A stretch of 64,000 nt of DNA, taken from contig DANS01000018.1 of assembly GCA_002497345.1 (NCBI GenBank), positions 95,536 to 159,535 of the forward strand. Direction: 5' to 3'. Of this stretch, positions 7,961 to 16,137 are shown piece after piece. The DNA comes from Thermoproteus sp. UBA157 (GTDB taxonomy: Archaea; Thermoproteota; Thermoprotei; Thermoproteales; Thermoproteaceae). How positions within the stretch are numbered: position 1 is the first letter of the stretch; the number at the start of each line of letters is the position of its first letter. The notes under the pieces are model-generated. The model did no database searches, was not told where the DNA came from, and worked only from the letters and a program-made list of their open reading frames with translations. The position numbers and the translations under genes were made by a program.

Positions 7961-9313
7961 ATGTTGCCGGCCAGATTGGCCGTGCTCCTGAGAGGTTTAT
8001 TCTTCGCCTTGACGGGCTATAAGGAGTTCCTCTCGGAGTATCCTGTAGGTGAGATCTCGTTCAGAGCCCTAAGAGGAAAGGACGCCGTTTATCCCTTCGG
8101 GCTGATCTCGTCATATGGAACCGCCGTGTTGGGATCTGGAATATATGTCAAGGGTTGCCCCCGCTTTAAGACGCTTGATTCCGTAGTCCTAATGCCGCCG
8201 GCCTTCACGCCGAAGAGGTTGGCCAAAGCCGCCGAGCTTCTCAGGGAGCCGAGCTTCATGGACGTGAAAACCGAGACAATCATAGGCGGCTTCCCATCGG
8301 CGTTGCCGATCGTCGTGGGCTCCATGGGCTCGACGCACATAGCCAGCAAGACGGCGTTAGCTATATCGAGAGCCGCGGCGAAGTCGGGTGTAGTCTACGG
8401 CATTGGCGAAAACGTGGCCACGGTGAGGGGCTACTCGCGAAGGCTCACTAAGGGACATCCATCGCTCAAGGAGAGGCTTTTGGCATATCTGAGCAACATG
8501 GACAAGAAAGGGGGCGTGATAATTCAACAAAGCATCGAGGACGCATACGACGAGTTGTGGAACAAGGTTTATAGCGATAGGGACATCGAGCCGTATATAG
8601 AGGAGGGCAAAATAGGCTTCGAGATCAAGATAGGCCAAGGCGCTAAGCCGGGATTGGGCGGCGTGATAAAGATCCCTCGAGAACAAGTAGAAAGGCTTAG
8701 GGCTAAATACAAATTCGATGAGTCCGAGCTAAGTAAAAAATACGTGACTAGATACTCTGTCCCCGGCACGTTCACCGCGGAGATACTCGCGGGGACCATT
8801 AGATTCATGAAGACGGCGTATCCAAGGGCCAAGATCTGGATAAAGCTGGGCCCCTTTAGAGACGCCCTTGACGTGATCAGAATAGCCTCCGAAGAGGGGG
8901 CCGATGCCGTTGTCATAGACGGCAAAGAGGGCGGAACAGGCATGGCGCCGACGGCCGCCATGAAGGACCTCGGCTATCCCACTCTGGTCGGCCTCAAGGT
9001 CATCAGACAAGCGCGCGAAGAGGGCCACAAGATATCTTTACTAATAGCGGGGAGGCTATACGACGGAGGTCACGTGGTGAAGTCGCTATCTCTGGGGGCC
9101 ACCGCTGCGTATATGGCGCGCCCCTTCCTCATAGCAGCGTTGGCCCGCGGCGAGAAGGGGGTCGAGAATTATGTGGAGTCGCTCAAGGTCGAGATCCAGA
9201 TGTTGGTGTCGGCGTTGGGGAAGTACGATGTGGCCGACGTCGGCCCTGAGGACGTGGCGGCGCTCGATAGAGACGTGGCCGAGATGTTGAAGATAGCGTA
9301 TGTGTACAGCTAG
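7961..9313 (+). CDS. glutamate synthase FMN-domain paralogue lacking the 3Fe-4S cysteines
   Basis: The 450-residue protein has the FMN-binding TIM-barrel domain of glutamate synthase: GEISFRALRG, VVGSMGSTHIASKTALAISRAA, FEIKIGQGAKPGLGGV, ADAVVIDGKEGGTGMAPTAAM and LLIAGRLYDGGHVVKSLSLGA. Where glutamate synthase has its 3Fe-4S Cys motif, it reads AAYMARPFLIAALARGE with no Cys. The N-terminus (RLAVLLRGLFFALTG) is hydrophobic. It may be a flavin-dependent dehydrogenase acting on another substrate or with another electron carrier. It stands alone, convergent with the aIF1A gene by a 4-bp overlap. Compare the Cys-bearing paralogue at 17696. Confidence 0.75.
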   Translation: MLPARLAVLLRGLFFALTGYKEFLSEYPVGEISFRALRGKDAVYPFGLISSYGTAVLGSGIYVKGCPRFKTLDSVVLMPPAFTPKRLAKAAELLREPSFMDVKTETIIGGFPSALPIVVGSMGSTHIASKTALAISRAAAKSGVVYGIGENVATVRGYSRRLTKGHPSLKERLLAYLSNMDKKGGVIIQQSIEDAYDELWNKVYSDRDIEPYIEEGKIGFEIKIGQGAKPGLGGVIKIPREQVERLRAKYKFDESELSKKYVTRYSVPGTFTAEILAGTIRFMKTAYPRAKIWIKLGPFRDALDVIRIASEEGADAVVIDGKEGGTGMAPTAAMKDLGYPTLVGLKVIRQAREEGHKISLLIAGRLYDGGHVVKSLSLGATAAYMARPFLIAALARGEKGVENYVESLKVEIQMLVSALGKYDVADVGPEDVAALDRDVAEMLKIAYVYS

Positions 9314-9612
9314 CCGAGCTTCTCGAGGTTGTCTAAAACCTCGGCATATCCTCTGCGCCTCAGCTCGTCTAGATCTCTTTTCTCGTATTTGTGCACCACG
9401 TCGCCCTTCTTAGGGTCGAAATCCCACACTGCGACTATGACGTAATCCCCGGGCTTCAGCCAGAGCCTCTTGCGGTATCGTCCGGGTATTCTGGCCACTC
9501 TCATTTCGCCGTCTTGGCAGACCACCTTAACTCTGTTGTCGCCCAACAGCTCCACCACCTTCCCCAACATCTCGCCCTCGGCGGGCACTCTGAACTCGGA
9601 CATCGCCAACAC
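9310..9612 (-). CDS. eif1A: translation initiation factor aIF1A
   Basis: The product is the archaeal eIF1A: an OB-fold/S1-like domain (GEMLGKVVELLGDNRVKVVCQDGEMRVARIPGRYRKRLWLKPGDYVIV) with a charged C-terminal tail. It binds the 30S A site and promotes initiator tRNA binding. Starts at GTG 9612 or ATG 9603 are possible; a GGAGG motif ends 5 nt before the GTG, which favours it and makes this one of the few genes here with a clear ribosome-binding site. The gene follows DUF1641 by 18 bp. Confidence 0.9.
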   Translation of the reverse strand: MLAMSEFRVPAEGEMLGKVVELLGDNRVKVVCQDGEMRVARIPGRYRKRLWLKPGDYVIVAVWDFDPKKGDVVHKYEKRDLDELRRRGYAEVLDNLEKLG

Positions 9613-9630
9613 TAACTCCTCCTTTAATAA

Positions 9631-10062
9631 CTATTGCCGTCCCAGACAAGCCCCTAGCGATTTCACGAAAGACAATAGATAGCCTATGCCTCTCTGGACA
9701 TCTGGGTCTTGGAGGGCCTCCAATATCCCGTAGATGCCGGCCGGCTTTCCGGCATTTGCGCGCGAGGCAGCCTCCGCAACGCAGCCAGCGCCGTTGCTCC
9801 TAATTACGGCCTCTGCGGTAGACAGAACCTCGAGAAGTCTCCCGGCCCTCTCGGCGAAATCCCTGCTCGTTATCAAGTCGGCCATCAGAGCCTTTATGGC
9901 CGCAACTCCAGAAGTCAGTAGCTCCAGAACGCCCGAGTTTTTCAGCTCGGCCAGAAAGGCGACTAGATCGCGCAATGCGTCCGCGTTCTCTAAGATGAAA
10001 GCTATGGCCTCCTGCCTCTCGGGATCTGAGAGAGCCCTAAATATGCGCTCCTCGGCGCTCAT
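9631..10062 (-). CDS. DUF1641 paralogue
   Basis: This 143-residue protein is rich in Ala/Leu helices (SGVLELLTSGVAAIKALMADLI) and ends in a GIGYLLSFVKSLGACLGRQ block like the C-terminus of the DUF1641 protein at 4131, but is about 50 residues shorter and has two Cys. A TATATTTAAAT-like box (about 10081-10090) lies near -24 from the ATG, so it has its own promoter and also drives aIF1A 18 bp downstream. Its position behind dsrC links DUF1641 a second time with sulfur relay. Confidence 0.7.
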   Translation of the reverse strand: MSAEERIFRALSDPERQEAIAFILENADALRDLVAFLAELKNSGVLELLTSGVAAIKALMADLITSRDFAERAGRLLEVLSTAEAVIRSNGAGCVAEAASRANAGKPAGIYGILEALQDPDVQRGIGYLLSFVKSLGACLGRQ

Positions 10063-10126
10063 GAACTCAAGCCGGGGGCTCTATTTAAATAACACTTCGC
10101 GAACGGGCTTAATTGCGATGGCACAA

Positions 10127-10453
10127 CTAACAGCTCAACGGCCGCGAAGTCCCAGCTATTTTGCAGAGACCGTCGGCAGGTCCAGACGGGAATAAACGGT
10201 AGAGATCCTCGAAGGTGATGCCTAAATCCCGCAACAGCCTCTTGATGTGGGGGCACTCGCCGTGGGCCTCCCAATACGATCTAACATAGCGGATTAAACG
10301 CCAGTGTTCTTCGGTCAGTGTAAGGCCTTCGACGTTTTCGGCGATCCAGATCGCGACGTCTTCGCTCCAAGTGCTCGGATCGGCGAGGAAGCAATCCTCG
10401 TCCAGCTCGACCTCCCTATCGCCTACTACGTACTTGCCCGGGCACTTGATCAT
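10127..10453 (-). CDS. dsrC: DsrC/TusE family sulfur-carrier protein
   Basis: The 108-residue product has the DsrC pattern: helix-rich core (TWSEDVAIWIAENVEGL, EHWRLIRYVRSYW, CPHIKRLLRDLGITFEDLYRLFPSGPADGLCKIAG) and the flexible C-terminal arm with Cys97 and Cys108, the last residue. In sulfite reduction these two Cys form the trisulfide product. ATG 10453 overlaps the stop of the upstream gene as ATGA and gives family length. dsrAB are not in the window, so it may serve as a regulator or carrier in another sulfur pathway. Confidence 0.85.
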   Translation of the reverse strand: MIKCPGKYVVGDREVELDEDCFLADPSTWSEDVAIWIAENVEGLTLTEEHWRLIRYVRSYWEAHGECPHIKRLLRDLGITFEDLYRLFPSGPADGLCKIAGTSRPLSC

Positions 10454-11010
10454 ACGTACTCCCGCGTCGAGATGGCCTTCCCGCACTCTCTCAGGCACTC
10501 GTCCCCTATTAACCCTACTAGGGCCTCGAACGCCCTTCTGAACAACTTGTTGAGCAAGCTCCTGTAGCCGTGAACTGTTAGATCGCCGGCTAAATACCTC
10601 GTATATAGCGAATACGACATCATGACAACGTCGTTAATCGGCATGCCGGCTTTGTAGTTCCTCACGAGCAGCTCGGCGAGGGCCATGATCTCGTCGTCTG
10701 TGAAGTCCTTGAGGCCCCACCTATCCCTGAGCTTGTCCAGGACAAGACGCGCGTTGACGGCCCCTCGAGATAACAACAAAAGAATGCCCTTGGGCAAGAC
10801 GTAGTACAACTTCCTTCCGTTGCCCGGCTCGCAGAAATAGGCGACGAGCTCCTCTTGTTCGAAACGCTCGACCTTCTTGTAGACGTAGGAAAAATGCATT
10901 CTATTCTCAACGGCTATTCTATATGCCGTTGTCGGCTCGTTTAGGAGTATGCTGGCTAAGATCATCAGCTCCTTTTCGTCGAGCTGCACGTCCAACTTGG
11001 GCAAACTCAC
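10450..11010 (-). CDS. winged-helix-like protein upstream of dsrC
   Basis: This 186-residue protein has an N-terminal helix-turn-helix pattern (DEKELMILASILLNEPTTAYRIAVENRMHFSYVYKKVERFEQEELVAYF) with a wing-like GNGRKLYYVLPKG, followed by a helical C-terminal half with no hydrophobic membrane segment. It looks like a DNA-binding regulator with an unknown effector domain. It is joined to dsrC by ATGA and to the upstream gene by GTGA, so it may regulate its own operon (inference). Confidence 0.6.
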   Translation of the reverse strand: MSLPKLDVQLDEKELMILASILLNEPTTAYRIAVENRMHFSYVYKKVERFEQEELVAYFCEPGNGRKLYYVLPKGILLLLSRGAVNARLVLDKLRDRWGLKDFTDDEIMALAELLVRNYKAGMPINDVVMMSYSLYTRYLAGDLTVHGYRSLLNKLFRRAFEALVGLIGDECLRECGKAISTREYV

Positions 11011-11459
11011 GAGCTCTCGATGAATTCCCTAAGGACAGCCGCAGCGGACGTATAGGCGCCGACGTCCATATCGACAATCCAAGAACAACAGAGCCTTATG
11101 CCGGACCACTCGGTCATATACACCGCGTCCTCGTAGATGCCCAGAACTACGTATTTCCTCGCGTCCTCGTAGAGCTCCACGTAGGGGGGTTTTAAGGTCC
11201 TCAGAGGCCTCTGCTCCACGATTCTGGGGTAGGCTAATGTCTTAATCGCTTCTGACACGGCCCCGATCTCCCGGCACTTGTAGCCGTTCTCGGCCTTGAG
11301 TACCGCCTTGAGTCCGCTTAAGTATAGGTCATCGGATAGTTGTAGGTCGAGCGTAGCCGGATCGCACGGAGCGCCCTCCACCTCGACGGCCTCTCTGAGT
11401 TTTTCCAAAACTCGCCGCAACGGGATAAACACGAAGGCGTCCCGGCCTGGATTAAGCAC
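11007..11459 (-). CDS. hypothetical protein
   Basis: I do not recognise this 150-residue soluble protein. It begins MLNPGRDAFVFIPLRRVLEKL and contains a beta-rich C-terminal part (RKYVVLGIYEDAVYMTEWSGIRLCCSWIVDMDVGAY) with four Cys in all. There is no signal peptide. It lies between the large secreted protein gene (8-bp overlap upstream) and the winged-helix gene (GTGA overlap), so it is a fixed member of this operon. Confidence 0.6.
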   Translation of the reverse strand: MLNPGRDAFVFIPLRRVLEKLREAVEVEGAPCDPATLDLQLSDDLYLSGLKAVLKAENGYKCREIGAVSEAIKTLAYPRIVEQRPLRTLKPPYVELYEDARKYVVLGIYEDAVYMTEWSGIRLCCSWIVDMDVGAYTSAAAVLREFIESS

Positions 11460-13878
11460 TCCTCCCCCTCCTCCTCAGGTATATGACAATGCCGGCGATT
11501 ACTATTAGCGCCGCTGCTGCGAGGGGGCCTACCTCCAATAAATTCAGCGAGGACCTCACGGCGATTGGTATCTGCACAGTCTCGATCACGGGCGTCAAGG
11601 CGCCCGTCTCGTTCCACTCTAGCACGAGCGTGGCGTAGTAGATCCCGTCAGGCACGTTGCTTGAGACGTCTATGAGATACGTCGTGGTGACGTTTTGGCC
11701 GGGGTATATATCGCCCAAGAACCTCATGCTCGACTGGAGCAAGTTGGCGGTCGGGGTGGCCGAGCTAGGTGTATGTATCTGGAAGACTTGATTCGGCGTC
11801 CACTGAAGGGTCACCATCTTGGCGGGCACGGGCCCAGCGTTCTCGATAGTGATGGTCACGACGGCCGTCGAGCCGGGATGGGCGTTGGAGACGCTGTATG
11901 CGACCTTGAGATCGGCCTTAGGCAACACCGTAATCGACGAGGTGGCCGACGCGGATCCGCCGAGCCAAGAGACCTTTATGGCGAAGTTCTGCGCTCCTGG
12001 AGCAAGCGCGCTGGCGTTGATGAGGAAGGGCACCTGCACCGGTTGCCCCGGCGGCAATACGCCGATATTTATCGTCGAGTTGCCGACCACGGGCACTCCT
12101 GATATGGACACGACCACGTCGCGGGCTGGGACAAGCCCCGTGTTGAGGATGTAGGCCACGGCCTTGATGAACGGCAATAATCCGCCCGCGATTATCGTCG
12201 GAGGCTCTACGGCTATGTTCTGGACTACCACCGAAGCGGGCTCGACGTGTATATACACAACTCTGGTGGTCCCGCCGACGGATACATATACGGGATAATC
12301 GCCCGGCTGGACGTCGTCTGGCACCTTGATCACGGACATCAAGGTGATCGGGTTGCCAGAGGGCAACAGCGGCAAGTAGTAGGACGAACCCTCGAGCACT
12401 TGGAAGGGCGCGCTCACGTTGACGTTCACGCCCCTCAGCTGGGCATCACTCGATAGGACTATGTTCAACGTGACGATGCTGCCAGGATAGGCGACGGGCG
12501 GGTTGGCCGTCACGGCCACTCCCAAGTCGCTCTGCTTGACGTCCAGATAGTAGGTGAAGTTGTAGCCGCCCGCGTTTATGACCAAGGGGTATCTGCCCGG
12601 CGATATGTCGCTCGGCACTTGCACCAACGTCGTCAACGTCACGGGAGAGCCCGGGGCTAAGCCGGGGAGGCTAAACGAGGAGCCCTCGAGTACTGCTAAG
12701 TCGTTGGAGCTAACGGCCACTTTGAGGGGTCCCATGGGCTGGTTCGTGGATAGGGCAATGGTGAGCTGGACGATCGAACCGGGGTAGGCCCACGGCGGGT
12801 TCTGCGCTACGTTTATGGCCAAGCTAGGAGCTGGGATATACAAGCTGGCGTTTTCCACCGTGCATATCCCCGAGAAGTAGCATATCTCAAACGACGCGGT
12901 GATCGCGCCGTATTTATTGATAATAACCTCAAGCGGTATCTGTATCGAGCTCAAGACCGGCAACTTTATCGGCCTAGATATGAACGCCACGTCGCTTGTG
13001 TTGAGGGGTACGATGGTGACGTTGGTCGGCTGCGCCAGCCCGCCGGCCGATACGGCGAGGAGCATAGTGCTGGGCTGTCCGGGCACCACGGGCCCTTGAG
13101 GTATCAAGCCTACGTTGAAGCCGATCGGCGTAGTCACCAACGCTGTGAAGTTCTTCGAGAAGGATACTGTATAGTTGTCGGCTGTGTCCAAATATGTAAC
13201 GTTGACATAAGCTGTGTAGCTGCCGGGCGCGAGGCCGCTTTTGACCTGCGCCGGTATGAAACACGTGGAGTTGGAGCTCGGCGGAATGTAGGTCCGACAA
13301 GTCAAGGAGGCGTTGGAGAACTGCGCGAACGGCCCGCCCGTCAACGTAACAGTAGCCTTAATGAGATCGGCCGTCGGGTTCACGAGCAACACAGGCACTT
13401 GCAACACCTCGCCCGGCACTAGAGGCCCCCTCACTATAGGATAGGCCAATGCGCCGTAATCTATCGGATACACCACTACGTTGTACGTGGCGCTCTCGAA
13501 TTGGTAGTTGTTCGCCGGGTTCACCAAACTGACGGTCACCCCGTAGTCGCCTGGGGCTAGGCCGAACGGCACTTTGACCACGGCGGTTAACGTAACAGGG
13601 GATCCGGGGACCAAGCCGGCCAGCTTGTACAAACCGCCGGTCAGCACCGCCAAGCTGGACGAGGATATCTGGACGTTAACAGGGCCCACGGGCGAGGTCG
13701 TCGTGAGCACCACGCTTAGTTGTACCACGCCGCCCGGGCGGACCACCGGCGGATTTTGCAAAACGGTGATTCCTATATACGGGGATTGGGGTTGTTGCAG
13801 CGTCTGCGGCACTACGACTTGCGGGTAGGCCAACGCCGCTAACGCAGTTATTAACAATAACGTTTCTACTGTCCTCAT
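11452..13878 (-). CDS. large secreted, membrane-anchored Ig-like repeat protein (COG1361-type)
   Basis: The 808-residue protein has an N-terminal signal sequence (TLLLITALAALAYPQ), about 750 residues of extracellular beta repeats and a C-terminal anchor (AAAALIVIAGIVIYLRRRGRSA). At least three repeats share the frame NPP..PG..V.L...L, then an L..G..Y.L.GL.PG.P.TL..V.KVP......GDY block; later repeats are CARDB-like (NTGLVPARDVVVSI, NAGPVPAKMVTL). It is Thr/Ser/Asn-rich with many N-glycosylation sequons. Such proteins decorate the archaeal surface or assist exporters. A TATA box at about 13895-13906 precedes the ATG, within the intergenic space and the 3' end of the PadR gene. Confidence 0.8.
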   Translation of the reverse strand: MRTVETLLLITALAALAYPQVVVPQTLQQPQSPYIGITVLQNPPVVRPGGVVQLSVVLTTTSPVGPVNVQISSSSLAVLTGGLYKLAGLVPGSPVTLTAVVKVPFGLAPGDYGVTVSLVNPANNYQFESATYNVVVYPIDYGALAYPIVRGPLVPGEVLQVPVLLVNPTADLIKATVTLTGGPFAQFSNASLTCRTYIPPSSNSTCFIPAQVKSGLAPGSYTAYVNVTYLDTADNYTVSFSKNFTALVTTPIGFNVGLIPQGPVVPGQPSTMLLAVSAGGLAQPTNVTIVPLNTSDVAFISRPIKLPVLSSIQIPLEVIINKYGAITASFEICYFSGICTVENASLYIPAPSLAINVAQNPPWAYPGSIVQLTIALSTNQPMGPLKVAVSSNDLAVLEGSSFSLPGLAPGSPVTLTTLVQVPSDISPGRYPLVINAGGYNFTYYLDVKQSDLGVAVTANPPVAYPGSIVTLNIVLSSDAQLRGVNVNVSAPFQVLEGSSYYLPLLPSGNPITLMSVIKVPDDVQPGDYPVYVSVGGTTRVVYIHVEPASVVVQNIAVEPPTIIAGGLLPFIKAVAYILNTGLVPARDVVVSISGVPVVGNSTINIGVLPPGQPVQVPFLINASALAPGAQNFAIKVSWLGGSASATSSITVLPKADLKVAYSVSNAHPGSTAVVTITIENAGPVPAKMVTLQWTPNQVFQIHTPSSATPTANLLQSSMRFLGDIYPGQNVTTTYLIDVSSNVPDGIYYATLVLEWNETGALTPVIETVQIPIAVRSSLNLLEVGPLAAAALIVIAGIVIYLRRRGRSA

Positions 13879-13909
13879 GCAAGTTTAGATATATCGAAAT
13901 ATATAAGCT

Positions 13910-14377
13910 TTACTGAAGCCTTTTGGAGATCTTGTTCGAGAACTCCTCGAGAACGCGGCGTAGTTCCCTCAGCTTCTCCATATCCGCGCTCTCTATTTCG
14001 TCGAATATCTCCGAGAGGAACCTCACCTCCTCGATAATCGAGGAGAGGATGTCCTCCCCCTCCTCTTCGCCGTGTTGGAGATAAGATATAAGCTGGGCGA
14101 ACGCTTGATCTTTGAAATAACTATTGAGGAGCTTGCGCCCCTCCTCGGTTATTTTGTATATCCTCTTTAGCTTCTTACCGACATAATGCTCCTCCGAGGT
14201 TATATACCCCTCCTCCTCGAGGAACTTAAGGAGGGGATATATGGTCCCCGGCGATGGCTTTATCTTGCCCTTGAAGAATCCCTCTATCGTTTTGATCATC
14301 TCGTAACCGCTCATGGGTCCCGACGAGAGGAGGTACAACACTATCGCCTTGTAGTACCCGCGCCATTTAACGCTCAT
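13910..14377 (-). CDS. PadR-family transcriptional regulator
   Basis: The 155-residue protein has the PadR winged helix: AIVLYLLSSGPMSGYEMIKTIEGFFKGKIKPSPGTIYPLLKFLEEEGYITSEE, then KRIYKITEEGRKLLNSYF, and a C-terminal coiled-coil-like dimer helix. PadR proteins usually repress an adjacent gene in response to a small molecule. The large secreted-protein gene starts 31 bp downstream on the same strand, so that gene and itself are the likely targets. Its own AT-rich promoter lies at about 14398-14406. Confidence 0.85.
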   Translation of the reverse strand: MSVKWRGYYKAIVLYLLSSGPMSGYEMIKTIEGFFKGKIKPSPGTIYPLLKFLEEEGYITSEEHYVGKKLKRIYKITEEGRKLLNSYFKDQAFAQLISYLQHGEEEGEDILSSIIEEVRFLSEIFDEIESADMEKLRELRRVLEEFSNKISKRLQ

Positions 14378-14475
14378 CGGTTTACAAAGTTTAATGAAAT
14401 AAAAATCTAGCCCCCAGCGGGTCGGCTAACATATATATGATGGGAATGTTTTTATATAGACTACATTGAGACGTC

Positions 14476-16137
14476 ATGTGTGGGATCTTGGGGCTTTACT
14501 CCTTCGGCGAAGAGGTACCGGTGGAGGCGGTCATAAGGGGGCTAGAGGCGATGAGGGAGCGGGGGACTCCCCACGGAGCCGGCCTGGCGCTATATAGGCC
14601 GTCAAATAGGCCGAGGATAAAGGCCTTTTCTCGCGAACCTGTGGGCAATAAATATATAAAGTTACATAGCGATTTATATGATATAGAACTCGAAGAACCA
14701 GTAGATATAAATGGTTATATATATCTAAATAGTAGATGGATCGATGTATATAAAATAGTAGGCTGGCCTGCCGACATAATCAAGACGTACGGCATCAACG
14801 GATTGTCCAGCAAAGTCTGGATAGGACATACGCGGTACCCCACAAACAGCCCAGGAAGGTTGCCCTACTACTCGCACCCGTTCACGGCGGGCGACGTAGC
14901 GATAGTCCACAACGGCGATTTGAGCAGCTATGGGGCCAACGTCAACTTCATAAAATACAGAGCCCGCGTGAAGTTTACGGGCAACGACAGCGAGGCCATA
15001 GCCTATCTCCTCTTGTCGCTCGTGGGCGAACTAGGCGTCGAGGAGGCGGTGAACGAGCTCATGTACGGACGACGATACCGGTGGGCGCGCCTTGATGGGC
15101 CGTATGCAGTCGCCTTCATAATAGGAGGTCCTAGGCCTGTGTTCGGCGCCTTCGTCGATCCGCAACACTTCCGCCCGCTATATGTGGGCATGACGGACTC
15201 CTTGCTCGTAGTCGCCTCGGAGGCGGCCGCTATAAAGGCTGTGGAGCCTAATGCCGTGGTGTGGGCCATGCGAGGCGGCGAGTATATCATAGCCGAGGGG
15301 GACGAGATACGCGGCAATTACAGGAGGAGGTACGTCTATCCAGACCTTCCCCAGCCGCCTCAAGGCGCAATAGACGCCAGCCGATACGACGCGGTGTCGT
15401 TGGCGCCGGTTGTTAGGACCGAGCTGGCAAAACGCGGCGAGGTCGAGGTAGTGAACGTCAACGGGCATAGGTATCTCGGCAACGGCATATCTTCTGGAGT
15501 TCTCAAGGTCTGGGGCATCGTGGGGAACGCCTCGGCCAACGTGATGTCCGGCGGGACCTTCCTAGTATACGGCGATGTGCAGGACGACTTCGGCGACGCC
15601 ATGAACGGAGGCCTAGCGGCTATTTACGGCAACGCGGGCGACGCGTTGGGCCAAGCCAAGAGAGGCGGCGAGATCTACGTCTACGGAGACGTCGGCACTA
15701 GGGCCGCCATACAACACAGAGGCGGCGTCATGGTAGTGGGAGGCTCGGCGGGTAAATACCTAGGCGAATACATGGGCGGCGGCATCGTCGTGGTGCTCCG
15801 TGCCACAAACGACGAGGAAGTCGGCGATATGATAGCCAGAGGGATGGTCGGAGGCGAGATATACATAAGGGGCGAGGTCCCCAGGGAGTACATAAGCCAC
15901 GTGAACAGAAGAGCTCTGGAGAGGTACGCCAAGTCGCTCCTCATGGACGGGCTCATCGACGGAGAGAAATACGCGAGGCTCCTCGAGGAAGACAGTCAGT
16001 TGATCGTGGAGCAGAGGGAACTAACAGAGGAGGAAATACTTAAGTTAAATCAATATATAAATAAATTCAATAAATTATTCAATTTAAATATCAATATAGA
16101 AAGGGATATTTTCACAATAATAAGGCCTAAAGCTTGA
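14476..16137 (+). CDS. glutamate synthase amidotransferase + GXGXG-domain protein
   Basis: The 553-residue protein starts with the Ntn-type class II glutamine amidotransferase domain: nucleophile Cys2 (MCGILGLYSFG), IHNGDLSSY and KFTGNDSEAIAYLLL. The C-terminal part (about 325-460) is the GltB beta-helix with repeated G-x-x-G-G units (GNASANVMSGGTFLVYG, GDALGQAKRGGEIYVYG, GGVMVVGGSAG). The central FMN/Fe-S domain is absent and is encoded at 17696. It likely supplies ammonia from glutamine to that protein. A TTTTTATATAG box about 22 bp upstream fits a leaderless ATG. The last 30 codons are AT-rich, unlike the rest. Confidence 0.8.
   Translation: MCGILGLYSFGEEVPVEAVIRGLEAMRERGTPHGAGLALYRPSNRPRIKAFSREPVGNKYIKLHSDLYDIELEEPVDINGYIYLNSRWIDVYKIVGWPADIIKTYGINGLSSKVWIGHTRYPTNSPGRLPYYSHPFTAGDVAIVHNGDLSSYGANVNFIKYRARVKFTGNDSEAIAYLLLSLVGELGVEEAVNELMYGRRYRWARLDGPYAVAFIIGGPRPVFGAFVDPQHFRPLYVGMTDSLLVVASEAAAIKAVEPNAVVWAMRGGEYIIAEGDEIRGNYRRRYVYPDLPQPPQGAIDASRYDAVSLAPVVRTELAKRGEVEVVNVNGHRYLGNGISSGVLKVWGIVGNASANVMSGGTFLVYGDVQDDFGDAMNGGLAAIYGNAGDALGQAKRGGEIYVYGDVGTRAAIQHRGGVMVVGGSAGKYLGEYMGGGIVVVLRATNDEEVGDMIARGMVGGEIYIRGEVPREYISHVNRRALERYAKSLLMDGLIDGEKYARLLEEDSQLIVEQRELTEEEILKLNQYINKFNKLFNLNINIERDIFTIIRPKA

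Noticed and set aside
11695..13828. Several plus-strand frames opposite the large secreted protein
   Set aside because: They are shadows of the repeat protein, rich in Arg/Gly/His, and show no start context.
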